A stretch of 52,376 bases of DNA from Rhodoferax sp. (GCA_024236015.1 JACKLK010000018.1:1-52376); one strand, 5' to 3'; positions 14,794 through 23,783 are shown, counted from the first letter of the stretch. Program-made: numbers and translations. The notes: generated by a model not told the origin, from the letters alone.

Positions 14794-15675
14794 GTGAAAA
14801 TCCTGTCGTTCCTGCAAGAAGGCCGCGCCGGACTGGCGGTGCAGTCGGGCCCCGAGTGGCTCGATGTCAGCCGCGCCGATCCCACCCTGCCCACCGATGT
14901 GGCGGTGCTCCTGGGCGATCCGCAGTGGCAAGGCCGGCTGGCGCGCGCCGCGGAGCGCGCGCCCAGGCTGGACCTGCCCACCGTGAAGTTCCTGTCGCCG
15001 CTGCGCGCGCCGCAGAAGATCCTGTGCGTGGGCCTCAACTACGTCGACCACGTGGCCGAGAGCCCGTACAAGCAGCAGCCGACCTACCCGACCTTCTTCC
15101 CGCGCTTCGCGTCGTCGCTGATCGCGCACGAGCAGCCCATGATCCGGCCGCGCGTGAGCGACCAGCTCGATTACGAAGGCGAACTGGTGGTGGTGATCGG
15201 CAGGCAGGGGCGGCACATCGGCGTGCAGCGCGCGCTGGAGCACGTGGCCGGCTACACCATCTTCAACGAGGGTTCCGTGCGCGACTACCAGTTCAAGTCG
15301 CCGCAGTGGTCGGTCGGCAAGAACTTCGACGGCACCGGTGCCTGCGGCCCCTGGTTCGTCACCGCCGACGAGCTGCCCCCGGGCGGCAAGGGCCTGCGCC
15401 TGACCACCCGGGTCAACGGGCGCGTCGAGCAGGACGCGAGCACCGACGACATGATCTTCGACGTGCCCACGCTGATCGCGCTGGCCAGCGAAGCCATGAC
15501 GCTGCTGCCCGGCGACATGCTGGTCACCGGCACGCCCGCCGGGGTCGGCTTCGGCAAGAAGCCGCAGGTCTACCTGCGCGCGGGCGACCTGTGCGAGGTC
15601 GAGGTCGAGGGCATCGGCGTGCTGCGCAACGCGGTCGCCGACGAGGCCGTCGTCCAGGAAGCGGTGCCGGCATGA
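14794..15675 (+). CDS. Fumarylacetoacetate-hydrolase-family protein
   Basis: A 293-residue FAH-family enzyme. The start is GTG at 14794 with AAGGAGAG ahead; longer in-frame extensions lack a ribosome site. Motifs: C-V-G-L-N-Y-V-D-H (78-86), metal-binding D-Y-E-G-E-L (126-131, E128 and E130), a third ligand near D164 (S-V-R-D-Y-Q), and T-G-T-P-A-G-V-G near the C-terminus. Family members hydrolyse acylpyruvates or hydrate/decarboxylate ring-cleavage products. Following the extradiol dioxygenase, it probably processes the ring-fission product. Confidence 0.88.
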   Translation: MKILSFLQEGRAGLAVQSGPEWLDVSRADPTLPTDVAVLLGDPQWQGRLARAAERAPRLDLPTVKFLSPLRAPQKILCVGLNYVDHVAESPYKQQPTYPTFFPRFASSLIAHEQPMIRPRVSDQLDYEGELVVVIGRQGRHIGVQRALEHVAGYTIFNEGSVRDYQFKSPQWSVGKNFDGTGACGPWFVTADELPPGGKGLRLTTRVNGRVEQDASTDDMIFDVPTLIALASEAMTLLPGDMLVTGTPAGVGFGKKPQVYLRAGDLCEVEVEGIGVLRNAVADEAVVQEAVPA

Positions 15676-17183
15676 GCGCGCGCGAGATCCCGACCGTGAA
15701 GCTGCTGATCGACGGCGAGTTCGTCGAGTCGCGCAGCAGCGAATGGCGCGAGGTGGTCAACCCGGCCACGCAGGAGGTGCTGGCGCGCGTGCCGATGGCC
15801 ACCGCCGGCGAGGTGGAGCAGGCCATCGCCGCCGCGCAGGCGGCCTTCCGGACCTGGCGCAAGACACCCATCGGCGCGCGCGCCCGCGTCTTCCTGAAGT
15901 ACCAGCAGCTGATCCGCGAGAACATGCCGGAGCTGGCGGCCGTCCTCACCGCCGAGCAGGGCAAGACGCTGGCCGATGCGCAGGGCGACGTGTTCCGCGG
16001 CCTCGAGGTGGTCGAGCATGCCGCCGCCATCGGCAACCTGCAGCTGGGCGAGCTGGCCCACAACGTGGCCGGGGGCGTCGACACCTACACGCTGCTGCAG
16101 CCGCTGGGCGTCTGCGCGGGCATCACCCCGTTCAACTTCCCGGCCATGATCCCGCTGTGGATGTTCCCCATGGCCATCGCCTGCGGCAACACCTTCGTCC
16201 TGAAGCCGTCCGAGCAGGACCCGATGGTGACGATGCGGCTGGTCGAACTGGCCCTGCAGGCCGGCATTCCCAAGGGCGTGCTCAACGTCGTGCACGGCGG
16301 GCCTTCGGTGGTGGACGCGTTGTGCGACCACCCCGACATCAAGGCCGTTTCCTTCGTCGGCTCCACCCGCGTCGGCACGCACGTGCACCAGCGCGCCACG
16401 GCCTCGGGCAAGCGCGTGCAATGCATGATGGGTGCGAAGAACCACGCCGTGGTGCTGCCCGACGCGAACAAGGAGCAGGCCCTCAACGCCCTGGTGGGCG
16501 CCGCGTTCGGCGCCGCCGGCCAGCGCTGCATGGCCCTGCCGGTGGCGATCCTGGTCGGCGAGGCCCGCGCCTGGCTGCCCGAGCTGGTCGCCAAGTCGCG
16601 CCAGCTGAAGGTGAGCGCCGGCCACGAGCCCGGCGCCGACGTGGGGCCGCTGATCTCGCGCGGCGCCTGCGAACGTGTGCGTGCGCTGATCGACAAGGGC
16701 GTGGCGCAGGGCGCCCGGCTGGAGCTGGATGGCCGCAACGTGGACGTGGGTCGCTACCAGGCGGGCAACTTCGTCGGGCCCACCATCTTCTCGGGCGTGC
16801 GGCCGGGGATGGCGGTCTACGACGAGGAGATCTTCGGGCCGGTGCTGTGCGTCGTGGAAGCGCAGACGCTGGAAGAGGCGATTGCCCTGATCAATGCCAA
16901 CCCCAACGGCAACGGCACGGCCATCTTCACGCAGTCGGGCGCGGCGGCGCGGCGCTTCGAGGAGGAGATCGACATCGGCCAGGTCGGCATCAACGTGCCC
17001 ATCCCGGTGCCGGTCCCGACCTTCTCGTTCACCGGCTCGAGGGCGTCCAAGCTCGGCGAGCTCGGTCCCTACGGCAAGCAGGCAGTCCTGTTCTACACCC
17101 AGACCAAGACTGTGACGGCGCGCTGGTTCGAAGACCCGGTCACGTCGCCTGCAGGCCTGAACACGACCATCGCGCTGGCCTGA
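15672..17183 (+). CDS. mmsA: CoA-acylating methylmalonate-semialdehyde dehydrogenase-type enzyme
   Basis: A 503-residue aldehyde dehydrogenase. The catalytic cysteine is C286 in G-Q-R-C-M-A and N155 lies in P-F-N-F-P. The usual E-L-G-G-K is replaced by M-M-G-A-K-N, the variation that marks the CoA-dependent MmsA group, which lacks the general-base glutamate. It converts (methyl)malonate semialdehyde to an acyl-CoA with NAD+. The ATG overlaps the preceding stop. With the hydroxyisobutyrate-dehydrogenase-like first gene it could form a two-step hydroxyacid-to-acyl-CoA module. Confidence 0.9.
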   Translation: MSAREIPTVKLLIDGEFVESRSSEWREVVNPATQEVLARVPMATAGEVEQAIAAAQAAFRTWRKTPIGARARVFLKYQQLIRENMPELAAVLTAEQGKTLADAQGDVFRGLEVVEHAAAIGNLQLGELAHNVAGGVDTYTLLQPLGVCAGITPFNFPAMIPLWMFPMAIACGNTFVLKPSEQDPMVTMRLVELALQAGIPKGVLNVVHGGPSVVDALCDHPDIKAVSFVGSTRVGTHVHQRATASGKRVQCMMGAKNHAVVLPDANKEQALNALVGAAFGAAGQRCMALPVAILVGEARAWLPELVAKSRQLKVSAGHEPGADVGPLISRGACERVRALIDKGVAQGARLELDGRNVDVGRYQAGNFVGPTIFSGVRPGMAVYDEEIFGPVLCVVEAQTLEEAIALINANPNGNGTAIFTQSGAAARRFEEEIDIGQVGINVPIPVPVPTFSFTGSRASKLGELGPYGKQAVLFYTQTKTVTARWFEDPVTSPAGLNTTIALA

Positions 17184-17256
17184 AGCGAGCTCGTCACTTC
17201 ATTTCGAAACGCCCTGTCCTCGAGCGGCGGCATCATGCGTCGCAGCGGAGCGCTCC

Positions 17257-18249
17257 ATGCACCTGCGCACTGAGAACATCGAAGCCTTCCTGCGGGTCGT
17301 CGAGATGGGCAGCATCAGCGGCGCCGCCCGGCGCATGAGCCTGTCCAAGTCGGTGATCAGCAAGCGCCTGACCGAGCTGGAGCACGGCATGGAGGTGCGG
17401 CTGCTCTACCGCTCGACGCGGATGGTCCAGCCGACCGAGGCGGGGCGGCAGTTCTACGAGTCGGCGCGCGGCGCGATGAACTGCCTGTGGGATGCGGCCG
17501 AATCGCTGGCGCGGCATCCGCAAGGCCCCTGCGGTGAACTGCGGGTGGTGGCGCCCACATGCTTGGGCGTGCGCTGGCTGTCCGCGATGGCGGCCGACTT
17601 CGCGGAGCGCCTCCCGCGTGTGGAGCTTGTGTTCGACCTGGACGACAGCGCCGCCGATGTCGATGTCCGGCGCTACGACGTCGGCGTGCTGGTGGGCCGG
17701 CTGGGCGACAGCTGGTCGATCGCCCGCCGCCTCGCCGTGAGCCGCCGGGTGCTCTGCTGCAGCCCCGGCTATGCGGCGCGCAACGCGCTGCCGCGGTCGC
17801 CCGAGGACCTGGACCGGCACGCGTGCCTGTCCCGCGTCGGCGCTGCGCCGGGTTTCGGCAGGGAGGGCGATTCGGCACGCGCGGCGCAAGGCGCAAGCCG
17901 GCGCTACGTCACCGGCAGCGAGGATGTGCTGCGCGACGCGGCGCTGCGTGGACTCGGGCTGGCCGTGCTGCCGCTGTACGCGATCGCGGATGACCTGGCC
18001 GGCGCGCGGCTGGTGGAGGTGGTGCCGGGCTGGCGGCCGGCCGACGAGCCCATCCACGCGGTGTACCCGCGCGAATCGGCCCGCTCGCCCAAGGTGAAGG
18101 CTTTCGTGCAGCACCTGCAGGAGGCGCTGGCGCAGCCGCCCTGGGAGCGGGTCGCGACGGCGGCGATCCCGGTGCAGCGCCACGCTGGCGGCGGGACGCT
18201 GTCCGTGTTGCCGCCCGCCGCCGTCTGCGCCGAGGCCAAGGCCCGCTAG
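17257..18249 (+). CDS. LysR-family transcriptional regulator
   Basis: A 330-residue LysR regulator. The N-terminal winged helix-turn-helix is at about 1-60 (F-L-R-V-V-E-M-G-S-I-S-G-A-A-R-R-M-S), followed by a substrate-binding domain to about residue 290. The C-terminal tail beyond (P-V-Q-R-H-A-G-G-G...) is longer than usual. It sits 73 bases downstream of mmsA in the same direction. It could regulate the operon upstream or the FMN reductase that follows. Confidence 0.9.
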   Translation: MHLRTENIEAFLRVVEMGSISGAARRMSLSKSVISKRLTELEHGMEVRLLYRSTRMVQPTEAGRQFYESARGAMNCLWDAAESLARHPQGPCGELRVVAPTCLGVRWLSAMAADFAERLPRVELVFDLDDSAADVDVRRYDVGVLVGRLGDSWSIARRLAVSRRVLCCSPGYAARNALPRSPEDLDRHACLSRVGAAPGFGREGDSARAAQGASRRYVTGSEDVLRDAALRGLGLAVLPLYAIADDLAGARLVEVVPGWRPADEPIHAVYPRESARSPKVKAFVQHLQEALAQPPWERVATAAIPVQRHAGGGTLSVLPPAAVCAEAKAR

Positions 18250-18298
18250 GATGTCCGCCGCAAGACCCCCTTGCGCCACCCACGACGAAAGAAAATCG

Positions 18299-18907
18299 AT
18301 GGACGAGCAGCGAATCCTTGTCATCCCCGGAAGCGTCCGACGGGGGGGACTGAATGCGGCCCTGGCGCAGTTCGCGTCGGGAAAGGCCCGCAGCCTGGGG
18401 CTGCAGGTCGCGCAGATGGACCTGCGGGCGCTCGAGCTGCCGGTCTACGATGGCGACCTGGAAGCCTCCTCGGGCGTTCCACCAGGAGCGCACCAGCTGC
18501 GGGACGCCATCGCCGACAGTGACGGCCTGCTCGTGGTGACGCCCGAGTACAACGGGTTTCCGCCCCCCCTGGTCATCAATGCCTTCGACTGGCTCTCGCG
18601 CGTTCCCGCCGGCGACTCACGCCCGGACGGATTGAAAGCCACCGCCGGCAAACCCGTGGCCCTGCTGTCCGCCTCGCCGGGGCTGTACGGTGGCCTGCGG
18701 TCGATCAACTTCCTGCGCCAGTACCTGCAGATGGCGTTCCAGATGGTCGTGGTGCCGCAGCAGTTCACGCTCGGCCGGGCCCACGAGGCGTTCGGTCCGG
18801 ATGGAGAACTGAAGGACCCCAAGGCCTCGCAGTCGGTCGTCGGCGTCGTGAGCGCACTGGCCGCGCTTGCCGGCGCGCTGCGCGGCGCGGAGGCCCGCGG
18901 ACGCTAG
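18299..18907 (+). CDS. NAD(P)H-dependent FMN reductase
   Basis: A 202-residue flavodoxin-fold reductase: phosphate-binding loop G-S-V-R-R-G-G-L-N at 11-19, and the P-E-Y-N-G motif near residue 80. The ATG at 18299 is chosen because GAAAGAAA precedes it. An in-frame ATG at 18251, directly after the LysR stop, would add 16 residues. It supplies reduced flavin to oxygenases or reduces quinones/azo compounds; no two-component monooxygenase is present nearby. Confidence 0.86.
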   Translation: MDEQRILVIPGSVRRGGLNAALAQFASGKARSLGLQVAQMDLRALELPVYDGDLEASSGVPPGAHQLRDAIADSDGLLVVTPEYNGFPPPLVINAFDWLSRVPAGDSRPDGLKATAGKPVALLSASPGLYGGLRSINFLRQYLQMAFQMVVVPQQFTLGRAHEAFGPDGELKDPKASQSVVGVVSALAALAGALRGAEARGR

Positions 18908-18939
18908 TCGAGGTCGAACCAGAGCCACCTGCTCGGCGT

Positions 18940-19115
18940 CAGGATGGTTGCCTTCGGAGTCGATGTGCTCCAGCCAGCCTTCGAGAATGAAGCTCAGGAT
19001 CTCGAATGACCCGCAGCGCCCTGAATCCCATGCGCGTCGGGTCGTTGAACGAGCCGAACGAGAAGGTGTGGTGCGCCTCCCGCCGGCCGGTCCGTGTGTG
19101 GCCGCGGCATGCCTG
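18940..19115 (-). pseudogene. Pirin-family remnant with internal deletion
   Basis: One frame reads H-H-T-F-S-F-G-S-F-N-D-P-T-R-M-G-F-R-A-L-R-V (to 19007), the classic start of pirins. The next frame continues F-E-I-L-S-F-I-L-E-G-W-L-E-H (from 19006), the segment that normally follows about 19 codons later. The missing stretch contains the G-x-H-x-H metal-binding histidines, so the deletion removed part of the active site and shifted frame. Similarity ends at about 18940. Confidence 0.78.
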
Positions 19116-19134
19116 TCGTGGGAGACGTCCTTCA

Positions 19135-19386
19135 TCAGGACATCTCGTCGCGCGCCGCCTCCAGCGAGATCTGGTAGGCGCGGATGAAGACGGGGATGCT
19201 CCTGCCTGAGCGCTTGTCGAGCAGCGTTTCCTCACCCAGTACCTCGAGTTCGCCCTCCAGCGCATCGTTCACGCCTACCGGCTCGGTGCCGAGCAGGTCC
19301 ACCAGCGTGCAACTGCCGTCGTCGAGCTGGATGGCCGCCATGCCCGACTTCTCGTTGACGATCGACACGATCCCTCGCTGACTCAT
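19135..19386 (-). CDS. Small hypothetical protein (83 aa)
   Basis: I do not recognise a named family. It begins M-S-Q-R-G-I-V-S-I-V-N-E-K-S-G-M-A-A-I-Q and looks like a small beta-barrel (OB-like) fold, with an acidic middle (D-D-G-S-C-T-L-V-D-L-L-G). A GAGGAGC ribosome-binding site precedes the ATG at 19386. It lies 173 bases downstream of the ABC transporter operon and just upstream of the pirin remnant. No membrane segments. Confidence 0.65.
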   Translation of the reverse strand: MSQRGIVSIVNEKSGMAAIQLDDGSCTLVDLLGTEPVGVNDALEGELEVLGEETLLDKRSGRSIPVFIRAYQISLEAARDEMS

Positions 19387-19559
19387 GGCTGCTCCTCGAG
19401 GCTCCGCGGGGAGCCTGTCCAGAGAATCCTAGTTCACGCTGCCCGGCGCGAGGAGGCCGGTTCGGGAAACACGGTGTTCTCGCCGCGAGGCTCTCCGAAC
19501 CGCTTCGATTTCCGAGTCCGAATCGCCGGCTGCGAAGCAGGGACCAACTTGTGCCCGAG

Positions 19560-20624
19560 TCAATCCAACCGGCTTCCGCTGGCCGCATCGAACACGTGCG
19601 CCCGCGTCGGCAAGGTCGACAGAAAGAGGCGGTCACCAGGTCGGGCATCCACGCGGTCGCGGAACGCCGCGATGATGTCGTGGCCACCGAACCGCGCCGC
19701 GATCTGGGTCTCCGACCCGGTGGGTTCCACGACCAGCACCTCGGACGCGACGCCCGACTCGTCCAGCCTGAAATGCTCCGGGCGGGTGCCGAGGACGACC
19801 CGAGTCCCGTGCTCAGCCTGAGGTCGGCTGCCCAACGGGAGCACCAGCCCATCGTCGGTCACCACGCGCGCGGGACCGTCCAGGTGCAGTTGCCCGGGGA
19901 TGAAGTTCATCGCGGGGGAGCCGATGAAGCCGGCCACGAACGCGTTGCGTGGGCGGTCGTACAGCTCCAGGGGCGTGCCCTGCTGCTCGATCACGCCGTC
20001 CTTGAGCACCACGATCCGGTCCGCCATCGTCATGGCCTCGACCTGGTCGTGCGTGACGTAGACGGTGGTGGTGCCCAAGCGCTGGTGCAGCGCCTTGATC
20101 TCGGTGCGCATCTGCACGCGCAGCTTGGCATCCAGGTTGGACAACGGCTCATCGAACAGGAAGGCGCGCGGCCGCCGCAGGATGGCGCGCCCCATCGCGA
20201 CGCGTTGGCGTTGTCCGCCCGAGAGCTGCCCCGGACGGCGGTCCAGCAGCTGACCGATGCCCAACGTGGCGGCGACCTCCTCGACCTGCCGCAGCACGTC
20301 ACGCGCATCGACCTTCTGCAGGCGCAGCGAGAAGGCCAGGTTCTCGGCGACGCTCATGTGCGGGTAGAGCGCGTAGTTCTGGAACACCATCGCGATGTCG
20401 CGGTCGCGCGGAGCGACGTCGTTGACGAGACGCTCTCCCACGCGGATCTCGCCGCCGCCGATGTCTTCCAGGCCCGCGATGAGCCGCAGCAGCGTGGATT
20501 TGCCGCAGCCGGAAGGGCCCACGAGCGCGACGAACTCGCCGTCGCGGATCTCCAGATCGATGCCGTGCAGCACCGTCTGCTTGCCGTAGTTCTTCTTCAG
20601 GTTCTTCAGAGTGATGGATGCCAT
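19560..20624 (-). CDS. CUT1-type ABC transporter ATP-binding protein (UgpC/MalK-like)
   Basis: A 354-residue ATPase: Walker A G-P-S-G-C-G-K-S-T at 36-44, signature L-S-G-G-Q at 134-138, Walker B F-L-F-D-E at 155-159, then a C-terminal TOBE/regulatory domain (from about 240). Proteins of this group energise uptake of sugars, glycerol-3-phosphate or related compounds. It is last gene of the operon, four bases after the second permease. Confidence 0.93.
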   Translation of the reverse strand: MASITLKNLKKNYGKQTVLHGIDLEIRDGEFVALVGPSGCGKSTLLRLIAGLEDIGGGEIRVGERLVNDVAPRDRDIAMVFQNYALYPHMSVAENLAFSLRLQKVDARDVLRQVEEVAATLGIGQLLDRRPGQLSGGQRQRVAMGRAILRRPRAFLFDEPLSNLDAKLRVQMRTEIKALHQRLGTTTVYVTHDQVEAMTMADRIVVLKDGVIEQQGTPLELYDRPRNAFVAGFIGSPAMNFIPGQLHLDGPARVVTDDGLVLPLGSRPQAEHGTRVVLGTRPEHFRLDESGVASEVLVVEPTGSETQIAARFGGHDIIAAFRDRVDARPGDRLFLSTLPTRAHVFDAASGSRLD

Positions 20625-20628
20625 GGTT

Positions 20629-21537
20629 TCAGTCCTTCAATCCACCTGCAGTGAGCCCGCGCACGAGCCACTTGCGTACCAGGACGGTGAAGACCACGAC
20701 GGGAAACATCACCAGCGTGCCGGCAGCCGCGATGCGGCTCCATTCCCAGCCTTCGTACTGCAGGAAGTTGACGATCGCTACCGGTGCCGTGATGGCCTCG
20801 GTGCGCGTGAGGATCAACGCGTAGAAGAAATCGTTCCAGGAGAAGACGAAGCACAGCACGGCCGTGGCGGCCAGCCCCGGCGCGGTGAGCGGCAGCGTCA
20901 CGCGCCAGAACGCCTGCCACACGCCGCAGCCGTCGATGTACGCCGCTTCTTCGAGCGCGGTGGGCACCGCGGCAAAGAAGGTCTGCATCAGCCAGATCAC
21001 GATCGCCAGGTTGAACGTGAGGTAGACGATCGCCAGACCCGCCACCGTGTCCTGCAGCCCGAGCCAGCGGTAGGCGAGGAAGAAGGGAATCGTGAAGGCA
21101 ATGGGCGGCGCCATGCGCGTCACCAGGATCCAGAGCGCCACCTGTGAACGCGCCCGGAAGTTCCAGCGCGTGAGCGCATAGGCCGCCGGGACGCCGATGG
21201 CCAGTGAGAGCACGGTCGACAGGGTGCTGACCAGCAGGCTGTTGCCGAAGGAGCGCGGGAAGTTGCCCTGCAGCAGGCTGGCGAATGCATCCAGGGTCGG
21301 CGTGAACAGCACCGCCTCGGCGAACACGTCCGCCGCGGGCCGGAACGCGAGCTGCACCAGCCAGAGGAAGGGGAACATGAGCACGAGCAGCAGCAACAGT
21401 GCCGCGGCGTCGCGCCCATGCCGGCGCACGAGCCCTGGCACGCGCCACGCCTGCCGCACGGGGGCCGCGGCGTCGTGCGAGTGCGCGAGCACGTGCGCAC
21501 GGTCGAGATCCTGGAATGCGGGATTAGCGGTGTTCAT
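20629..21537 (-). CDS. CUT1-type ABC transporter permease (MalG/UgpE-like)
   Basis: A 302-residue permease with about six membrane helices. The EAA loop reads E-E-A-A-Y-I-D-G-C-G near residue 192, followed by F-W-R-V-T-L-P-L. The ATG at 21537 overlaps the end of the first permease gene by 14 bases and follows TGGAGCC. It forms the channel with the protein at 21524-22432. Confidence 0.9.
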   Translation of the reverse strand: MNTANPAFQDLDRAHVLAHSHDAAAPVRQAWRVPGLVRRHGRDAAALLLLLVLMFPFLWLVQLAFRPAADVFAEAVLFTPTLDAFASLLQGNFPRSFGNSLLVSTLSTVLSLAIGVPAAYALTRWNFRARSQVALWILVTRMAPPIAFTIPFFLAYRWLGLQDTVAGLAIVYLTFNLAIVIWLMQTFFAAVPTALEEAAYIDGCGVWQAFWRVTLPLTAPGLAATAVLCFVFSWNDFFYALILTRTEAITAPVAIVNFLQYEGWEWSRIAAAGTLVMFPVVVFTVLVRKWLVRGLTAGGLKD

Positions 21538-22432
21538 GCTGGCTCCATCCAAGCCGTCCGACGAACCAGCTCAGGGCGAAGACGCCGGTGAGGATCACCA
21601 TGGCGATCGCGCTGGCATAGCCCCAGTACGAGAAGTTGAAGGCTTCGATGAAGCCGTAGTAGTTGGTGACCTCGGTTACCGTGCCGGGTCCTCCGTTGGT
21701 CAGCACGTAAATCAGCGGAAAGGCCTTGAAGCTGTCGATCAGGCGGAAGAGGGCGCAAACCACCAGCACGGGCCGCAGGTGCGGCAGCACGATGAAGCGG
21801 AACAGCTGCCAGCGGTTGGCGCCGTCCAGCCGCGCCGCTTCGAGCGGGCTCTCCGGCACCATCTGCAGGGCGGCGAGCACCATCAGCATGGTGAATGGGA
21901 ACCACTGCCAGGTGTCGGCGAGGGTGATCGCCCCAAGCGCCGTGTCCGGGTTCGCGATCAGCGACGAGTAAGGCAGACCCAGCGCTTCCGCCGCGCGGTG
22001 CAGCGGGCTCACGTCCGGCGTGTACATGATCTTCCAGATCAGCGCCACCACGATGGGCGGCAGCACCATGGGGATCAGGAACACCGCGCGCGTGGCGGCC
22101 AGCAGCTTCGATGGCCCGTTCAGCAGCAGCGCGATCCCGAGGCCCAGACCGACCTGGAGCGTCACGCTGGAGGCGGAGAGCTTGAGCTGCGTCACGACGG
22201 ACGCGAGGAAGCGTCCGTCCTCCAGCAGGTGGCGGTAGTTGCCCAACGGATCGCCGAAGTGGAACGTGGCCGCCGGGTTCGTCAGGCTCAGGGGCGTGAG
22301 GCTCGCCACCAGCAGCGCGGCCGCCGGCAGCAGCGTGATGGCGAGCAGCACCAGCAGCGAGGGCGCGAGGCCCAGAAGGAAGGCGCGACGGCGCTGGGCT
22401 TGCCAGCCGGCCGCCTGCAGGAGGGCGGCCAT
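21524..22432 (-). CDS. CUT1-type ABC transporter permease (MalF/UgpA-like)
   Basis: A 302-residue inner-membrane permease. An N-terminal helix (L-A-P-S-L-L-V-L-L-A-I-T-L-L-P) is followed by five more; the EAA loop is L-E-A-A-R-L-D-G-A-N-R-W-Q-L-F near residue 200. It starts three bases after the binding-protein stop. Confidence 0.9.
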   Translation of the reverse strand: MAALLQAAGWQAQRRRAFLLGLAPSLLVLLAITLLPAAALLVASLTPLSLTNPAATFHFGDPLGNYRHLLEDGRFLASVVTQLKLSASSVTLQVGLGLGIALLLNGPSKLLAATRAVFLIPMVLPPIVVALIWKIMYTPDVSPLHRAAEALGLPYSSLIANPDTALGAITLADTWQWFPFTMLMVLAALQMVPESPLEAARLDGANRWQLFRFIVLPHLRPVLVVCALFRLIDSFKAFPLIYVLTNGGPGTVTEVTNYYGFIEAFNFSYWGYASAIAMVILTGVFALSWFVGRLGWSQHEHR

Positions 22433-22435
22433 CGT

Positions 22436-23767
22436 CTACAGCGCGACGCCCGCGCGCTTCAGTTCGGCGATGGAGGCCGCCTGCGCCTGCTGCATCGCCT
22501 GCCTGGCGGACAGCTGCTTGGTCACCACGAGTTCGATGGCCTTGTTCAGCTGCTGGTCGACCTGCGGGTAGACGGACACGGTCCGGTACTTCATGTGGCC
22601 CGTCTTCGCGGCGAGCTCGATCGAGTCGAGTGCGAGCTTCGCAAGGTCCGTCCCGTTGATCACCTGGCGCGAGCGGAAGTCGGTCGAGTCGACGTCCGAG
22701 CGCCGGGCGGGCGAGCCGTAGCCGGCAAGCACCGCCTTGCGCGTGGTCTGCTTGGACAGTGCCCACTGGATGAAGGCCCACGCGGCCTCCTTGTTCTTCG
22801 AGCCCGCCGGAATGCCGAGGCCGTGCACAGCCGTCCCCGGGAATCGGCCCGCCGGGCCCTTGGGCACCAGCCCGAACTTCACGGTCTTGACCGTGCGGCT
22901 CGTCGCTGCGTCCCCCAGCTGCGCCAGGTAGAGCTGGCCTTGGTCCGTGAAGTTGACGCGGCCCTGCTTGAGCGATTGCAGCACCTGGTCGGGCGTGTAC
23001 GTCACGGCGCCGTCGGGGCCGAACTCGCGCAGCAGGTTCGCGTAGTAATCGGCGGCGGCGATGGCCTCGGGCGAGTCCAGCGTGGGGAACAGGTCGTCGG
23101 GCGCCTTGCGGAACACGTCACCACCGAACGCGTGCAGGTAGGGCACGAAGGTCCAGCCGTAGTGGTTGTCGGCCACGAAGCCGGCCACGCGATCCTTCTT
23201 GTTCACCGCGCGCAGCACCTTGACCAGGTCGTCGGTGGTATCCGGGTACGGCAGGCCGGCCGCCTGCACCAGGTCGAAGCGGGAGGAGGCGCTGAGCAGG
23301 GCCTCGGCTGTCCAGGGAATCCCATAGAGCTTGCCGTCGCGTCCGGTCTCCGGGGCCCGCGCGCCGGGCAGGAAGTCGTTGATGTCCCAGTCGGACGGCG
23401 TGAGGTTCGGGTTGCGGATGTAGTCGTCCAGCGGCGTGAGCCAGCCCGAGTTGATCCAGCGGCTCGAGTAGATGAAGGTGACGTTCACCACGTCGTAGGC
23501 CGCGCCGCGGGTGGACAGCTCCAGGTCGGCACGCTGGTTGTAGACCGGGAAGGACGGCGTATCGAAGTTCACCTTCGCGCCGGTGAGCGCCTCGAATTCG
23601 GGCAGGGCCTGCTGCAGGAACCTGGGATAGGCCGCGCTGAACGTCGACACGTTCAGGTTCACGCCCGCGAACTTCTTCGCGCCGCCTTGGGCGGCACCGA
23701 TGGTGGGCAGCAGGGCGCCCGCGCCGAAGGCGGCACCGGCGGCGAGGAGCTGGCGTCGTTGCGTCAT
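22436..23767 (-). CDS. ABC transporter extracellular substrate-binding protein, family 1
   Basis: A 443-residue SBP_bac_1-type protein. The N-terminus T-Q-R-R-Q-L-L-A-A-G-A-A-F-G has a twin-arginine-like pattern; cleavage is likely after G-A-A near residue 26. The mature domain carries L-P-E-F-E-A-L-T-G-A-K-V-N and Y-G-I-P-W-T. It delivers the substrate to the two downstream permeases. It lies 16 bases after the TauD-like gene, so transport and oxygenation are one operon. Confidence 0.9.
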   Translation of the reverse strand: MTQRRQLLAAGAAFGAGALLPTIGAAQGGAKKFAGVNLNVSTFSAAYPRFLQQALPEFEALTGAKVNFDTPSFPVYNQRADLELSTRGAAYDVVNVTFIYSSRWINSGWLTPLDDYIRNPNLTPSDWDINDFLPGARAPETGRDGKLYGIPWTAEALLSASSRFDLVQAAGLPYPDTTDDLVKVLRAVNKKDRVAGFVADNHYGWTFVPYLHAFGGDVFRKAPDDLFPTLDSPEAIAAADYYANLLREFGPDGAVTYTPDQVLQSLKQGRVNFTDQGQLYLAQLGDAATSRTVKTVKFGLVPKGPAGRFPGTAVHGLGIPAGSKNKEAAWAFIQWALSKQTTRKAVLAGYGSPARRSDVDSTDFRSRQVINGTDLAKLALDSIELAAKTGHMKYRTVSVYPQVDQQLNKAIELVVTKQLSARQAMQQAQAASIAELKRAGVAL

Positions 23768-23783
23768 GTCTCGTCCTTCCTGC

